10,794 bases of DNA from Hyphomonas sp. (GCA_024743015.1 JANSXJ010000100.1:1-10794); one strand, 5' to 3'. Positions 1-6,908 are shown, counted from the first letter of the stretch. Notes: generated by a model not told the origin, from the letters alone. A program made the numbers and translations.

Positions 1-846
1 CGCGGACCCGTGGACCGGCTCATACAGACCCGGCTTGCCCTCATAGCTCAGCGATGCACTGGGCAGCATCCCGATCGACCCGGTCAGCATCGCAGCAGCA
101 TCCGACAGAATGTCACCAAACAGATTGCCCGCGAGGATCACGTCGAACTGTTTCGGATCACGTACCAGTTCCATGGCGCAAGCATCTGCCAGAATGTGCC
201 GGAGTTTTACGCCCTCACCTTCTGCCGCATGCAGTTCGGTGACTGTTTCACGCCAGAACAAGCCGCTTTCCATAACGTTGGACTTCTCAGTCGAGGCAAC
301 TTCGCCGCCGCGTCCGCGCGCAATCTCGAACGCCACACGCGAAACGCGCTTGATCTCCCCAGCCGTGTAGCGCGAGGTTTCGTAGCCAAAACTCTTATCG
401 CCAATCCCGCGTTCAAATCCGCGTGGCTCACCGAAATACACACCTGAGGTCAACTCGCGGACAATCATGATGTCGAGGCCGTCGATAATCTCTCGCTTCA
501 GGCTGGAGGCTTCAGCCAGTGCTGGAAAACAGAAGGCGGGTCGCAAATTGGCGAACGTATCCATGCCTTTGCGCAATTGAAGCAGGCCCATTTCAGGACG
601 CAGGTGACGTTCGACATCGCTCCATTTTGGTCCGCCAACCGCGCCGAGCAGGACGGCATCAGAAGACTTGGCTTTGACCAGCGTATCAACGGTGAGCGGC
701 TCACCATTCGCGTCGATTGAAGCGCCGCCAACCAGTCCCTCTTCAAAACGAAGATCGGGCGCGATCACTTCGGCGACGCGCCGGGCCTGTTCGATCACTT
801 CGGGACCAATCCCGTCGCCGGGCAGCAATAGCATGGTCTGGCTCAT
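1..846 (-). CDS. leuB: 3-isopropylmalate dehydrogenase, C-terminus cut by the window edge
   Basis: LeuB oxidatively decarboxylates 3-isopropylmalate to 2-oxoisocaproate with NAD+, the third leucine-specific step, in the cytoplasm. The frame is open from ATG at 846 to base 1, giving 282 residues of a protein usually near 350-370, so roughly 70-90 C-terminal residues lie outside. Visible motifs are [11 protein letters not shown] (6-16), VGGPKW (70-75), the substrate-binding [14 protein letters not shown] (130-143), the catalytic pair Tyr160 and Lys188 (TEKSNVME), and metal ligands Asp221, Asp245 and Asp249 within [17 protein letters not shown]. The cofactor-loop sequence EPVHGSA ends the visible part. 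A GAGG Shine-Dalgarno sequence sits 5 bases before the ATG. An 82-base gap separates it from the monooxygenase gene, the widest gap after leuC, and no terminator is visible in it, so it probably belongs to the same transcript. Identification is secure. Confidence 0.96.
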   Translation of the reverse strand, partial: MSQTMLLLPGDGIGPEVIEQARRVAEVIAPDLRFEEGLVGGASIDANGEPLTVDTLVKAKSSDAVLLGAVGGPKWSDVERHLRPEMGLLQLRKGMDTFANLRPAFCFPALAEASSLKREIIDGLDIMIVRELTSGVYFGEPRGFERGIGDKSFGYETSRYTAGEIKRVSRVAFEIARGRGGEVASTEKSNVMESGLFWRETVTELHAAEGEGVKLRHILADACAMELVRDPKQFDVILAGNLFGDILSDAAAMLTGSIGMLPSASLSYEGKPGLYEPVHGSA

Positions 847-928
847 GAAAACCTCATCCGCGGAACATCATTTCGCGCCATAGATCAGGTTGAATGGACG
901 GAGTCTACTGCGACCAAGCGCGCTCGAC

Positions 929-1231
929 CTAGAGCGGCAAGGGTTCTGGCTCCGCATCATACATTCGCACCTGAAGGTCGCGCGGTCCGACAGCGGCCAG
1001 CGCTTCGCGAAAAACGGCCATATGCGGCTCGGCGAAGTGGCTGACCAGCGCCGCCTTGTCTTTCCATCGCTCAATGATGCGAAGCAGGTTGGGGTCCAAT
1101 AAATCGCGGCTGTAAGCATACTCGATGCAACCCGCCTCTTCGCGACTCGCGGTGATCATGGGCTCCATGGCGGAGATCGCCTGCTCCCAGGCGCCTTCTG
1201 GAATCCGGGCGCTGCCTTCTACGATGATCAT
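929..1231 (-). CDS. ABM-domain protein (putative quinol-type monooxygenase)
   Basis: A 100-residue protein filling one antibiotic-biosynthesis-monooxygenase (ABM) domain, the ferredoxin-like fold of YgiN-type quinol monooxygenases. The pattern is [10 protein letters not shown] at the first strand, a helix with two Met residues (about 17-29), then EEAGCIEYAYSRDLLDPNLLRIIERWKDKAALVSHFAEPHMAVF, where the GCxxYxxxxD...ExWxxxxAxxxHxxxxH-like spacing is characteristic of the family. Members act as cofactor-free oxygenases or small-molecule-binding dimers, and the substrate cannot be read from sequence. The ATG overlaps the stop of the upstream lipoprotein gene as ATGA, so translation is probably coupled. 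The short C-terminal tail (MYDAEPEPLPL) is acidic and proline-rich. Family assignment is good and the function is unknown. Confidence 0.88.
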   Translation of the reverse strand: MIIVEGSARIPEGAWEQAISAMEPMITASREEAGCIEYAYSRDLLDPNLLRIIERWKDKAALVSHFAEPHMAVFREALAAVGPRDLQVRMYDAEPEPLPL

Positions 1232-1653
1232 TCCACCACCTTTATCTTGAGCTTCAGGGTTTCGGCGACATCCTGCGGTGAGCGCTCATAAGACAGAACC
1301 AGGTCCGTTTTCCCGATTTGAAGCGCTTCGAAGACAAACATCTGATGACCGCCACTGCCAGTAACGCCTTCGGGCGCAGGGTCTGCGAAATAGTCCTCAC
1401 TGAGCTGGTCCACGCGCGACGCATCAATGTCTTTCAGGTACCAATAATACCCGGTTGTCGGGTTGGAATCGAGTTTGAGGTTGAGCTTCCCTCCCGGCCG
1501 CAGCGTCACCGTCGTGCCGCTCTCGGGGTCCGTGAAGGTCTGCACCGGCGCCGCCCCTTCAAGTCCCCGGACCTCGGGCTGCGTGTTCATGATGTCGGGA
1601 ATGCAAGCCGTCAGCAGGCCCGCGCTGAGCAGAAGTGCAATCGCGTGTTTCAT
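1228..1653 (-). CDS. Chagasin-family (I42) cysteine protease inhibitor-like lipoprotein
   Basis: A 141-residue exported lipoprotein. Residues 1-17 form a lipoprotein signal (hydrophobic LLLSAGLL followed by the lipobox LTAC, Cys17), so the mature protein should be membrane-anchored in the periplasm or outer membrane. Residues about 44-140 match the chagasin/I42 immunoglobulin-like fold. All three inhibitory loops can be seen: NPTTGYYW (64-71), GSGGHQ (99-104) and YERSPQ (122-127), the usual third loop being near RPW. Chagasins block papain-like cysteine peptidases by inserting these loops in the active-site cleft. Third-loop divergence leaves inhibitory activity uncertain. The ATG overlaps the leuD stop as ATGA and its own stop overlaps the next ATG, so it is locked between leuD and the monooxygenase gene. 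Family assignment is strong, and the target protease is unknown. Confidence 0.9.
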   Translation of the reverse strand: MKHAIALLLSAGLLTACIPDIMNTQPEVRGLEGAAPVQTFTDPESGTTVTLRPGGKLNLKLDSNPTTGYYWYLKDIDASRVDQLSEDYFADPAPEGVTGSGGHQMFVFEALQIGKTDLVLSYERSPQDVAETLKLKIKVVE

Positions 1654-2279
1654 GATGCCTTCTCCAACCAGGGTGTGGCGAGTTTCCGCTGCGCCTCATA
1701 GGCGCTGATAGAACCTTCAGATTGCAGGGTCAGCGCAATGTCATCCAAGCCGTTCAACAGCTTCTCACGGCGTCCTTCATCATAGTCGAAGCTGTGCTCT
1801 TCCCCGTCCGGCGTCGTCACGACCTTGGTCTCGAGATCGATCTCGAACACACTATTGGAACCGCCGGCCTGCCCGGCCAGCGACTCGCAAACCTCCAGCG
1901 GAAGTGTGATCGCGAGGATGCCGTTCTTGCCACAATTATTGTAGAAAATGTCGGCAAAGCTCGGCGCGATAACACAGGTAATGCCCTGGTCCAGCAGCGC
2001 CCATGGGGCGTGCTCACGCGAAGACCCACACCCGAAATTCTCCCCGGCAATCAACACACCCGCGTCGCGATATTGCGGCTTGTTGAGGACAAAGTCAGGA
2101 TTCGGAGATCCATCAGGCCGCGTCTTCAGCTCGTGGAACAAGCCTTCTGATAGTCCGTCGCGTTCCGTCGTTTTGAGGAATTGTTTGGGAATGATCATGT
2201 CGGTATCGACATTGACCATCAGCTTGCCCTTGTCGGTCAGCGGGGCGGCGGTTGAGCGCAATTTGGTAAAGGCTTTCAT
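1650..2279 (-). CDS. leuD: 3-isopropylmalate dehydratase small subunit
   Basis: The 209-residue swivel subunit pairs with LeuC to form isopropylmalate isomerase, converting 2- to 3-isopropylmalate through dehydration and rehydration. Family signatures are [15 protein letters not shown] (23-37) and [20 protein letters not shown] (78-97), the latter including the substrate-binding serine/arginine loop. The usual family length is near 200. The reading frame is open 150 bases further upstream, but that part overlaps the VOC gene and is not LeuD-like. The ATG at 2279, giving MKAFTKL, matches the normal N-terminus. The VOC gene ends 10 bases upstream, and the leuD stop overlaps the lipoprotein ATG as ATGA. 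It is separated from leuC by two unrelated genes, whereas leuC and leuD are more often adjacent. Identification is secure. Confidence 0.97.
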   Translation of the reverse strand: MKAFTKLRSTAAPLTDKGKLMVNVDTDMIIPKQFLKTTERDGLSEGLFHELKTRPDGSPNPDFVLNKPQYRDAGVLIAGENFGCGSSREHAPWALLDQGITCVIAPSFADIFYNNCGKNGILAITLPLEVCESLAGQAGGSNSVFEIDLETKVVTTPDGEEHSFDYDEGRREKLLNGLDDIALTLQSEGSISAYEAQRKLATPWLEKAS

Positions 2280-2289
2280 GGCGGGCTTT

Positions 2290-3129
2290 CTAACGCTTTG
2301 CGTGCGCAATGAACAGGGTTGGCACCCCTTGGGTGTGATCCCGCACCGTGAACACCGTTGTTCCAGGCTTTCGCCCTGTGCGGATCTCGCTGAGATTATG
2401 GCCCAGGGATGCGAGGCGCGAATGGGCAACTTCCAGGTCGTCGGTCTCCCAGGTCAAGCCCCAGATGGAGTCCGGGCTCGAGGGCTCGTGCGTTTCGCCC
2501 AGTCGATGAATAACCTCCAGTGTCAGCCCGCCAAGCCGGAAGAACAGAAACCGCGTTTTCCATTGTTCCGCGGTACGATCGAGGGCGAACCGCAAACCAA
2601 GCCGCGCGCCATAGTTCGCCACTGCGCGTTCCGGATTTGGCGTGTTGATGACCAGATGATCAAGCGCCGTGACCGCGCCGGACGGAGCCTCAGGGGCGCG
2701 AAGCGGCTCGTCTGGTTCCAACAGGAAGGTTTTCACGCCCGCCATAGTCTCATCCGGCACCCTAAATCGCTTCCAGGACCGCGATTCGCCGGATACGAGA
2801 TGCGTGCTGGTTCCATTTGAAATCTCGGTCGGGTGTAATCCACGCCGTGTCATGAGATGGTGATCAGTGGCGAGATCGTCGGAGCGATAGACCAACGTGG
2901 TCAGCCGTGCGCCGTCCTGCGTCATGTCTCGCAATGTGTCAGCGACCGGACCGGCTCCTGATGGGGCCATAAGCTCAATTGCCGTGTTTCCAACGACGAA
3001 AACCGACATGGCTGCGCCGTCGGATGCGGATTGCCAGGCGGCGGGAACGCCAAGCAACGCGGTATAGTCTTCGGTCGCAGCCTCAATATCCGGGCAAACC
3101 AGGACGAAATGATCGAGTGCGGTAATCAT
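2290..3129 (-). CDS. Two-domain VOC (glyoxalase/dioxygenase superfamily) protein
   Basis: A 279-residue cytoplasmic protein with two vicinal-oxygen-chelate modules, about residues 1-135 and 152-278. Each opens with the same strand pattern, [12 protein letters not shown] and [12 protein letters not shown], and each has a later Glu strand (AIELMAP, Glu52; LTLEVIH, Glu205). His7/Glu52 and His158/Glu205 are therefore candidate metal ligands by position. The first module resembles glyoxalase-like domain proteins. VOC proteins include glyoxalase I, extradiol dioxygenases and resistance proteins, so the reaction cannot be assigned. The ATG at 3129 shares one base with the upstream acetyltransferase stop (TGATG). 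A longer open frame to 3195 runs inside that gene and is unlikely. It ends 10 bases before leuD. Superfamily assignment is firm and the substrate is unknown. Confidence 0.88.
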   Translation of the reverse strand: MITALDHFVLVCPDIEAATEDYTALLGVPAAWQSASDGAAMSVFVVGNTAIELMAPSGAGPVADTLRDMTQDGARLTTLVYRSDDLATDHHLMTRRGLHPTEISNGTSTHLVSGESRSWKRFRVPDETMAGVKTFLLEPDEPLRAPEAPSGAVTALDHLVINTPNPERAVANYGARLGLRFALDRTAEQWKTRFLFFRLGGLTLEVIHRLGETHEPSSPDSIWGLTWETDDLEVAHSRLASLGHNLSEIRTGRKPGTTVFTVRDHTQGVPTLFIAHAKR

Positions 3130-3794
3130 CAGCGAAACGCCTCCAGTCGCTTTTTCTGTGTGCCGGAAGCGTCGAAATTCTTCGCGGACAACCACGCCTT
3201 GAACGCTTTACGAAGGACTGGCCAGTCCTCATCCGTCATCGCAAACCATGCCGTGTCGCGGCTTTTGCCCTTAACGACCATATCATTGCGAAACACGCCC
3301 TCAAATGCGAAACCGAACCGCTCAGCCGCGCGCCGCGAGGCTGCATTGTCATTGTGGCACTTCCACTCATACCTGCGATAGCCCAGCTCATCGAACACGT
3401 GCCCAGCCATCAGGCTCATGGCCTCGGTTGCTTCGGCAGATCGTTTCAGGTCCGGCCCAAAGGCCACGCAGCCAATCTCGGCGCTGCCATGAGCTTCGCG
3501 GATCCGCATATAGCTCGCCATGCCGAGAACATCGCCACCGCGCGTTCGGCGAATGATCATGACTTCCCAGCCAAGATCTCCAGCGACACGCTCAAAGATT
3601 TCTTGAAACTGCTCCTGACTTTCAAACGGCCCGAGCGGCATATATTTCCAAATGTCCGCAACATCCGGAGCTGCAACCGCCTGATAGAGCCCCTCCAGAT
3701 GGTCGGTCCAATCGAGCGGTTCCAGCACCACCCGATCCCCCGTCAACGGCCACTGCCCCGGCCGTTCGCGGGCGGTCCAGTTTTTCAGGCTCAC
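3129..3794 (-). CDS. GNAT family N-acetyltransferase (RimJ/RimL-like)
   Basis: A 221-residue acetyl-CoA-dependent acetyltransferase of the Acetyltransf_3 type. Landmarks are the N-terminal [13 protein letters not shown] (17-29), the central [11 protein letters not shown] strand (88-98), [24 protein letters not shown], where the acetyl-CoA phosphate-binding loop should lie (about 106-129), and the C-terminal signature [31 protein letters not shown] (136-166). The R/Q-x-x-G-x-G/A loop is degraded to KRSAEA, as in other RimJ/RimL relatives. The chosen start is GTG at 3794, which overlaps the leuC stop as GTGA. The frame stays open further upstream, but that extension lies in the leuC coding end and is Arg/Pro-rich. 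Substrates of this branch include protein N-termini, amino acids and antibiotics. The context gives no direct clue. Confidence 0.88.
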   Translation of the reverse strand: MSLKNWTARERPGQWPLTGDRVVLEPLDWTDHLEGLYQAVAAPDVADIWKYMPLGPFESQEQFQEIFERVAGDLGWEVMIIRRTRGGDVLGMASYMRIREAHGSAEIGCVAFGPDLKRSAEATEAMSLMAGHVFDELGYRRYEWKCHNDNAASRRAAERFGFAFEGVFRNDMVVKGKSRDTAWFAMTDEDWPVLRKAFKAWLSAKNFDASGTQKKRLEAFR

Positions 3795-5191
3795 GCCCCG
3801 ATAACCCCGGTGATCGCGGCGCGGGCGGCCAGGTACGGGCTCATCAAATGGGTGCGACCGCCGCGGCCCTGGCGGCCTTCGAAATTTCGGTTGGACGTCG
3901 ACGCACAACGCTCTCCCGGTGCAAGAATATCCGGGTTCATCCCGAGGCACATGGAGCAGCCGGGCTCGCGCCATTCAAAACCGGCCTGGCGAAACACTTC
4001 ATCGAGCCCTTCGCTTTCGGCCTGCGCGCGGACAAGGCCCGAGCCCGGCACGATCATGGCGCGCACACCGTCGGCAACTTTGCCAGAGCGCGCGACATCG
4101 GCGGCGACCCGCAAGTCCTCGATCCGAGAATTTGTACAGGAGCCGATAAAAACGCGCTGAACCGGCGTTCCCGCAAGCGGTGCCCCGGCTTCGAGCCCCA
4201 TATAGTCAAGCGCGCGCTCAGCCGCCGTTTTCTTGACCGGATCGTCCATCGCCGCCGGATCCGGAATCCGGCCTGAGACCGGAATCGCCTGTTCCGGACT
4301 GGTGCCCCAGGTCACGGTAGGCTGGATGTCGGCGCAATTGATCTCGATGATCTCATCCCAGGCCGCATCATCATCTGAACGGAGCGTGCGCCAGTGCCGT
4401 TCGGCAATTTCCCAGGCGCCTGCCTTTGGCGCTGCCGGGCGGCCTTTGACATAAGCAAATGTCACCTCGTCTGGCGCAATCAGACCGGCCCGGGCGCCGC
4501 CTTCGATCGACAGATTGCACAGGGTCATCCGGCCTTCCATGGAGAGCCCGCGAATGGCTTCGCCGCGAAACTCCATAACGCAGCCGGTGCCGCCCGCAGT
4601 GCCGATCTTTGCAATCAGGTGCAGGGCCATATCCTTGGCCGTAACCCCTGCCGGGAGCGGACCTTGGAAATCGACCGCCATGTTCTTCATTTTCCGGGCG
4701 CGCAGGGTTTGTGTGGCCAGGACGTGCTCAACTTCCGATGTGCCAATTCCATGCGCCAGCGACCCAAAAGCGCCGTGGGTGGACGTATGGCTATCGCCGC
4801 AGACAATCGTCATGCCTGGCTGTGTGCGCCCTTGTTCAGGACCGACAACGTGGACGATGCCATTATTGATGTGACCCATCGGAAAGTATTCAATGCCGTG
4901 TTCGGCGACATTGCGGGTCAGTGCTTTCAGCTGGTTTCTAGCTGCCTCGTCCGCGACCCCATCAAGCCCCTTGTTCTGGTCTTCCGTCGGTGTGTTGTGA
5001 TCCGCAACCGCCAGGGTGAGATCAGGGCGGCGAACGCCGCGCCCAGCAGCTTTCAGACCGGCAAACGCCTGCGGCGTCGTCACTTCGTGGATGAGGTGTA
5101 GATCAATGAATAGGAGCGCTTCTCCTGTCGCAGCATCTTCGCTGACGACGTGTTGATTCCAGATCTTATCGTAAAGTGTTTGGCCTGCCAT
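3791..5191 (-). CDS. leuC: 3-isopropylmalate dehydratase large subunit
   Basis: The 466-residue catalytic subunit of isopropylmalate isomerase, an aconitase-superfamily enzyme with a [4Fe-4S] cluster. Cluster ligands are Cys352 in [14 protein letters not shown] and Cys412/Cys415 in [13 protein letters not shown]. Other signatures are VADHNTPT (62-69), [31 protein letters not shown] (131-161), with the substrate-facing histidine and serine region, and the C-terminal [22 protein letters not shown] (431-452). Length is normal for the family. The ATG at 5191 gives [11 protein letters not shown] and is preceded, 10 bases away, by GAGAAAGG (5209-5202). The in-frame ATG at 5245 would lack this support and add a non-homologous leader. 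It is the first leu gene of this cluster and the best place for a promoter. Identification is secure. Confidence 0.98.
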   Translation of the reverse strand: MAGQTLYDKIWNQHVVSEDAATGEALLFIDLHLIHEVTTPQAFAGLKAAGRGVRRPDLTLAVADHNTPTEDQNKGLDGVADEAARNQLKALTRNVAEHGIEYFPMGHINNGIVHVVGPEQGRTQPGMTIVCGDSHTSTHGAFGSLAHGIGTSEVEHVLATQTLRARKMKNMAVDFQGPLPAGVTAKDMALHLIAKIGTAGGTGCVMEFRGEAIRGLSMEGRMTLCNLSIEGGARAGLIAPDEVTFAYVKGRPAAPKAGAWEIAERHWRTLRSDDDAAWDEIIEINCADIQPTVTWGTSPEQAIPVSGRIPDPAAMDDPVKKTAAERALDYMGLEAGAPLAGTPVQRVFIGSCTNSRIEDLRVAADVARSGKVADGVRAMIVPGSGLVRAQAESEGLDEVFRQAGFEWREPGCSMCLGMNPDILAPGERCASTSNRNFEGRQGRGGRTHLMSPYLAARAAITGVIGA

Positions 5192-5201
5192 TGTCTTACA
5201 A

Positions 5202-5209
5202 CCTTTCTC
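5202..5209 (-). promoter_or_regulatory. Shine-Dalgarno site of leuC
   Basis: GAGAAAGG on the minus strand, 10 bases upstream of ATG 5191. It decides between this start and the in-frame ATG at 5245, which would extend LeuC by 18 non-conserved residues. Confidence 0.75.
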
Positions 5210-5303
5210 GCCGCTCCTATCAGCATGGCCCGCAGGCGAGGGCAAGATCGATATCGCTTTCTGTGACGGATGGAGGCGGGTTTAGGCGCTCACGCGATGC
5301 CTG

Positions 5304-5325
5304 CTTTCGGCGTCGGGGGGACATG
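5304..5325. repeat. Copy 1 of a short direct repeat (about 22 bases)
   Basis: The plus strand reads CTTTCGGCGTCGG, then GGGGACATG. A second copy at 5849-5870 reads CTTTCGGCGTCGG, then AGGGGACGT, in the same orientation, with one inserted base and one clear mismatch. Copy 1 lies just after the stop of the small secreted-protein gene and about 113 bases upstream of leuC. Copy 2 lies about 100 bases upstream of the secreted-protein start. The similar placement could be chance or could mark a dispersed extragenic element. Confidence 0.6.
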
Positions 5326-5330
5326 ACGGT

Positions 5331-5750
5331 TCATTCGTCACGCAGCCAATTTAGGTCGCGAGCGCATTTCACGGCGCACGCTGAAGAGTACAGTTTTCCA
5401 TCCGGCTTCTGGTGAACCGCAATAAAAATTTCTTCTCCGACGTCGCCGGGTAGTCCGCATTGTTCATCATGGATGAGCAACCATTCTCGCTCGGGACCGC
5501 GAAAAGACTTCGTCGGTTTAACGACGAGTTGGCGAATGGGAATGAACTGGTTGCTAGCTTCATCGAAACGTCCACCGTCGCGAAGCGGGTAGCTCGCAAG
5601 AATCTCTGCTTTTGCGAGGTGTTGAAAAACACCGTATGCATCGCGAGCGTCGTTCACGTTTTCACAGGCATTGCACGAGCAAGCGTCCGCTCGTAGCGTC
5701 GATAGCAGCCATATCCCCACAGCAATCAAGAATGAGCCAAGTTTCGGCAA
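5331..5750 (-). CDS. Small secreted six-cysteine protein, NTR/TIMP-like
   Basis: A predicted 139-residue exported protein. From TTG at 5750 it begins MPKLGSFLIAVGIWLLSTL, a compact signal peptide, followed by a likely signal-peptidase I site after RADA (residue 23). The mature protein would start CSCNAC and contain exactly six cysteines (24, 26, 29, 98, 125, 129). The layout resembles the N-terminal NTR domain of TIMPs: mature CSC start, a KxFRG segment (81-85), QCG (97-99), GEEIFIAVHQ (105-114), then GKLYSSAC (118-125) and a closing Trp. In TIMPs the free amino group of the first Cys binds metalloprotease zinc; that function here is inference. TTG 5750 is preferred because AAAGGA lies 7 bases upstream; a longer version could start at TTG 5771. 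No ATG start is available. Sampled 60-base rows have about 53% GC, against 72% in one leuC row, so recent acquisition is possible. It is co-directional with leuC, with 139 bases and no visible terminator between. Confidence 0.68.
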   Translation of the reverse strand: MPKLGSFLIAVGIWLLSTLRADACSCNACENVNDARDAYGVFQHLAKAEILASYPLRDGGRFDEASNQFIPIRQLVVKPTKSFRGPEREWLLIHDEQCGLPGDVGEEIFIAVHQKPDGKLYSSACAVKCARDLNWLRDE

Positions 5751-5757
5751 CTCAATT

Positions 5758-5763
5758 TCCTTT
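5758..5763 (-). promoter_or_regulatory. Shine-Dalgarno site deciding the TTG start of the secreted protein gene
   Basis: AAAGGA on the minus strand ends 7 bases before TTG 5750, the spacing expected of a functional site. No comparable site lies correctly before the alternative TTG at 5771. The shorter product also has the more typical signal-peptide N-terminus. Confidence 0.55.
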
Positions 5764-5778
5764 GCAACCAAGTCACAA

Positions 5779-5805
5779 GCAAATGCAATATTGTTACGTC
5801 GTCAA
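5779..5805 (-). promoter_or_regulatory. Possible sigma-70-type promoter for the secreted protein gene
   Basis: The minus strand has TTGACG at 5805-5800 and GCATTTGC at 5786-5779. The first matches the -35 element of alphaproteobacterial housekeeping promoters (Caulobacter-type TTGACGS, then N10-14, then GCTANAWC). The second matches the -10 only in its ends. Spacing fits. The implied transcript would start near 5772 and leave a leader of about 20 bases before TTG 5750. It is a pattern match only. Confidence 0.33.
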
Positions 5806-5848
5806 GAGTTCCTTCTTTCCGCTATTTTCGCGTTTGAGCCTAGGACAC

Positions 5849-5870
5849 CTTTCGGCGTCGGAGGGGACGT
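5849..5870. repeat. Copy 2 of the short direct repeat; may form a GAAA-loop hairpin in minus-strand RNA
   Basis: Same 22-base motif as at 5304-5325. Read on the minus strand with two further bases, it contains GACGCC, GAAA and GGTGTC, a six-pair stem (one G-U) closed by a GNRA tetraloop. Copy 1 does not keep this stem as well on the minus strand, so the structure may be incidental. Confidence 0.55.
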
Positions 5871-5883
5871 AAAACACCACCGC

Positions 5884-5969
5884 TTATCCCGGGCTCGACC
5901 CGGGATCTCTGCCGATGGCTTTAGGCTACGAGCCAGGAGATCCCGGCCTGCGCCGGGATGGGCGGATAA
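5884..5969. repeat. Palindromic repeat unit with nested inverted arms
   Basis: Several nested inverted arms occur. TTATCC (5884-5889) pairs with GGATAA (5964-5969). CCGGGATCTC (5900-5909) pairs perfectly with GAGATCCCGG (5937-5946). TGGCT (5916-5920) pairs with AGCCA (5931-5935) around a ten-base loop. CCCGGG occurs twice (5888-5893 and 5899-5904). In addition ATCCCGGC (5940-5947) and GCCGGGAT (5952-5959) form their own hairpin with loop CTGC. Alternative foldings compete, as in REP/BIME-like extragenic elements. Confidence 0.8.
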
Positions 5970-5977
5970 AGGGTAAG

Positions 5978-6161
5978 CCTCATCCAGAGCCCGTCGAAGG
6001 ACGAGGCGGACTTCCCGGAAACACCTGCGCAGGCAGGTGTCCATGGATGATCGAAGCCTGTTCGTCGGAGGAGATGTCTGGTCCCTGGGTCCCTGCCTGC
6101 GCAGGGACTGGCGGACTTTAGGAGCGCCGCCCTCTAATCCTTCGACAGGCTCAGGATGAGG
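5978..6161. repeat. Large mirrored repeat: two hairpins between inverted 23-base ends
   Basis: The ends 5978-6000 and 6139-6161 are inverted copies of each other with 2 mismatches in 23; the motif is of the CCTCATCC...GTCGAAGG kind common between genes in many proteobacteria. Inside are two hairpins in opposite orientation. One is ACACCTGC (6021-6028), loop GCAG, GCAGGTGT (6033-6040). The other is GTCCCTGC (6089-6096), loop CTGC, GCAGGGAC (6101-6108). Flanks of the two hairpins are also similar once one is inverted (CCATGG versus CCCTGG). The whole 184-base element is therefore an imperfect giant inverted repeat. No transposase is present. Confidence 0.82.
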
Positions 6162-6283
6162 GCCTGGGGAGGCAAGGTCCGCTCCTGACCCAAAGCAGGC
6201 ATAAGCAGGGTCGCGTTCAAGGCGCTTGCAATCAACCCACTCACGACCGCTTCATCATCGATCGCGACCCCTCAAACAAGCAC

Positions 6284-6309
6284 AAAAAACCCTGCACCGG
6301 GGTGCAGGG
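6284..6309 (-). terminator. Intrinsic terminator after rplS
   Basis: On the minus strand CCCTGCACC, a two-base loop CC and GGTGCAGGG form a perfect nine-pair GC-rich stem, directly followed by six T residues. It begins about 30 bases after the rplS stop and closes the aroK-to-rplS unit. Confidence 0.95.
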
Positions 6310-6338
6310 CTTCTCGATCTTGGTGTCCAGTCGCAGGT

Positions 6339-6908
6339 CTATGCTTCCGCATCGCCTTCTGGAGCGGCCTCAGCTGCGGCGGCTTCTGCTTCTGCCGCGG
6401 CAGCGGCTGCAGCTTCGTCAGCCGCTTTGGCCTTGGCAGCAGCATCACGCTCTTTCGCGGCTTCTTCGCGGCGCGCGACTTTCGCAGCGTCGCGCTGGCG
6501 GCGCAGCTCGGTCTTGGAGGTTGTGATCTCGGTTGTTTCCATGCCGTGACCCGTGGTCCGCTCGGCAATACGGGCCGACTTACCGCGGCGATCGCGCAGA
6601 TAGTAAAGCTTGGCGCGGCGGACGCGGCCCTTGCGCTTCACTTCGATGCTTTCGATCATTGGCGAGACAACCGGGAATACCCGCTCAACGCCTTCGCCGA
6701 ACGAAATCTTGCGAACGGTGAAGTTCTCATTCAAGCCCTGGCCGGCGCGCGCAATGCACACACCTTCATAGCGCTGAACACGCTCACGGTCGCCTTCTTT
6801 AATACGCACGTTCACAGACAGCGTATCACCTGGCGAAAATTCTGGGATGGTTTTGCCAGCGGTAACGCGGGCAACTTCTTCAGCTTCAAGCTGTTCAATC
6901 ATGTTCAT
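6339..6908 (-). CDS. rplS: 50S ribosomal protein L19 with long C-terminal tail
   Basis: L19 lies at the 30S-50S interface of the ribosome. Residues 1-118 carry the whole conserved domain: [65 protein letters not shown], then [25 protein letters not shown]. The protein has 189 residues, against about 115 in E. coli. The remaining 70 form a low-complexity, charged then Ala/Glu-rich tail, probably helical or disordered. Longer L19 tails occur in other alphaproteobacteria. The start at ATG 6908 gives MNMIEQL, in line with the E. coli N-terminus, and has GGAG 7 bases upstream (6919-6916). ATG 6902 is a weaker alternative. The start lies within the last codons of trmD (14-base overlap), and the gene ends just before a strong terminator. 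Confidence 0.97.
   Translation of the reverse strand: MNMIEQLEAEEVARVTAGKTIPEFSPGDTLSVNVRIKEGDRERVQRYEGVCIARAGQGLNENFTVRKISFGEGVERVFPVVSPMIESIEVKRKGRVRRAKLYYLRDRRGKSARIAERTTGHGMETTEITTSKTELRRQRDAAKVARREEAAKERDAAAKAKAADEAAAAAAAEAEAAAAEAAPEGDAEA

Larger units (their letters stand above)
5751..6283. other. Gene-free region with extragenic palindromes
   Basis: No coding sequence is credible here. From the rplS side, 6283-6167 holds nothing recognisable; 6161-5884 is an island of palindromic repeat units listed separately; 5870-5849 is the second copy of a short direct repeat; 5805-5758 holds the possible promoter and ribosome-binding site of the next gene. Short open frames crossing the island translate repeats (for example the ending VPACAGTGGL) and resemble the spurious proteins often called from bacterial intergenic repeats. 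Confidence 0.8.

Noticed and set aside
847..928. A possible attenuator or leader peptide before leuB.
   Set aside because: The 82-base gap has no run of leucine codons and no convincing hairpin followed by T residues.
1948..2820. A 290-codon plus-strand open frame opposite leuD and the VOC gene.
   Set aside because: It is antisense to two clearly conserved genes, has no family resemblance and is explained by high-GC codon use on the other strand.
3354..4160. A 268-codon plus-strand open frame opposite the acetyltransferase gene and leuC.
   Set aside because: The composition is Arg/Pro/His-rich without motifs, and it lies across two well-supported minus-strand genes.
5217..5245. Possible leuC promoter TTGCCCT, 14 bases, GCTGATAG on the minus strand.
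   Set aside because: Both elements match the alphaproteobacterial consensus poorly, and the implied start would fall on the leuC ribosome-binding site.
5671..6121. Short open frames on both strands across the intergenic repeats.
   Set aside because: They translate palindromic repeats (such as the ending VPACAGTGGL), have no ribosome-binding site and are typical spurious calls.
5884..6161. A CRISPR array, suggested by several similar palindromic units.
   Set aside because: The units are in mixed orientation, unevenly spaced and not identical; no cas gene is present.
5884..6161. A transposable element with terminal inverted repeats.
   Set aside because: There is no transposase, no visible target-site duplication, and the inverted ends match a common extragenic repeat motif; kept as a repeat only.
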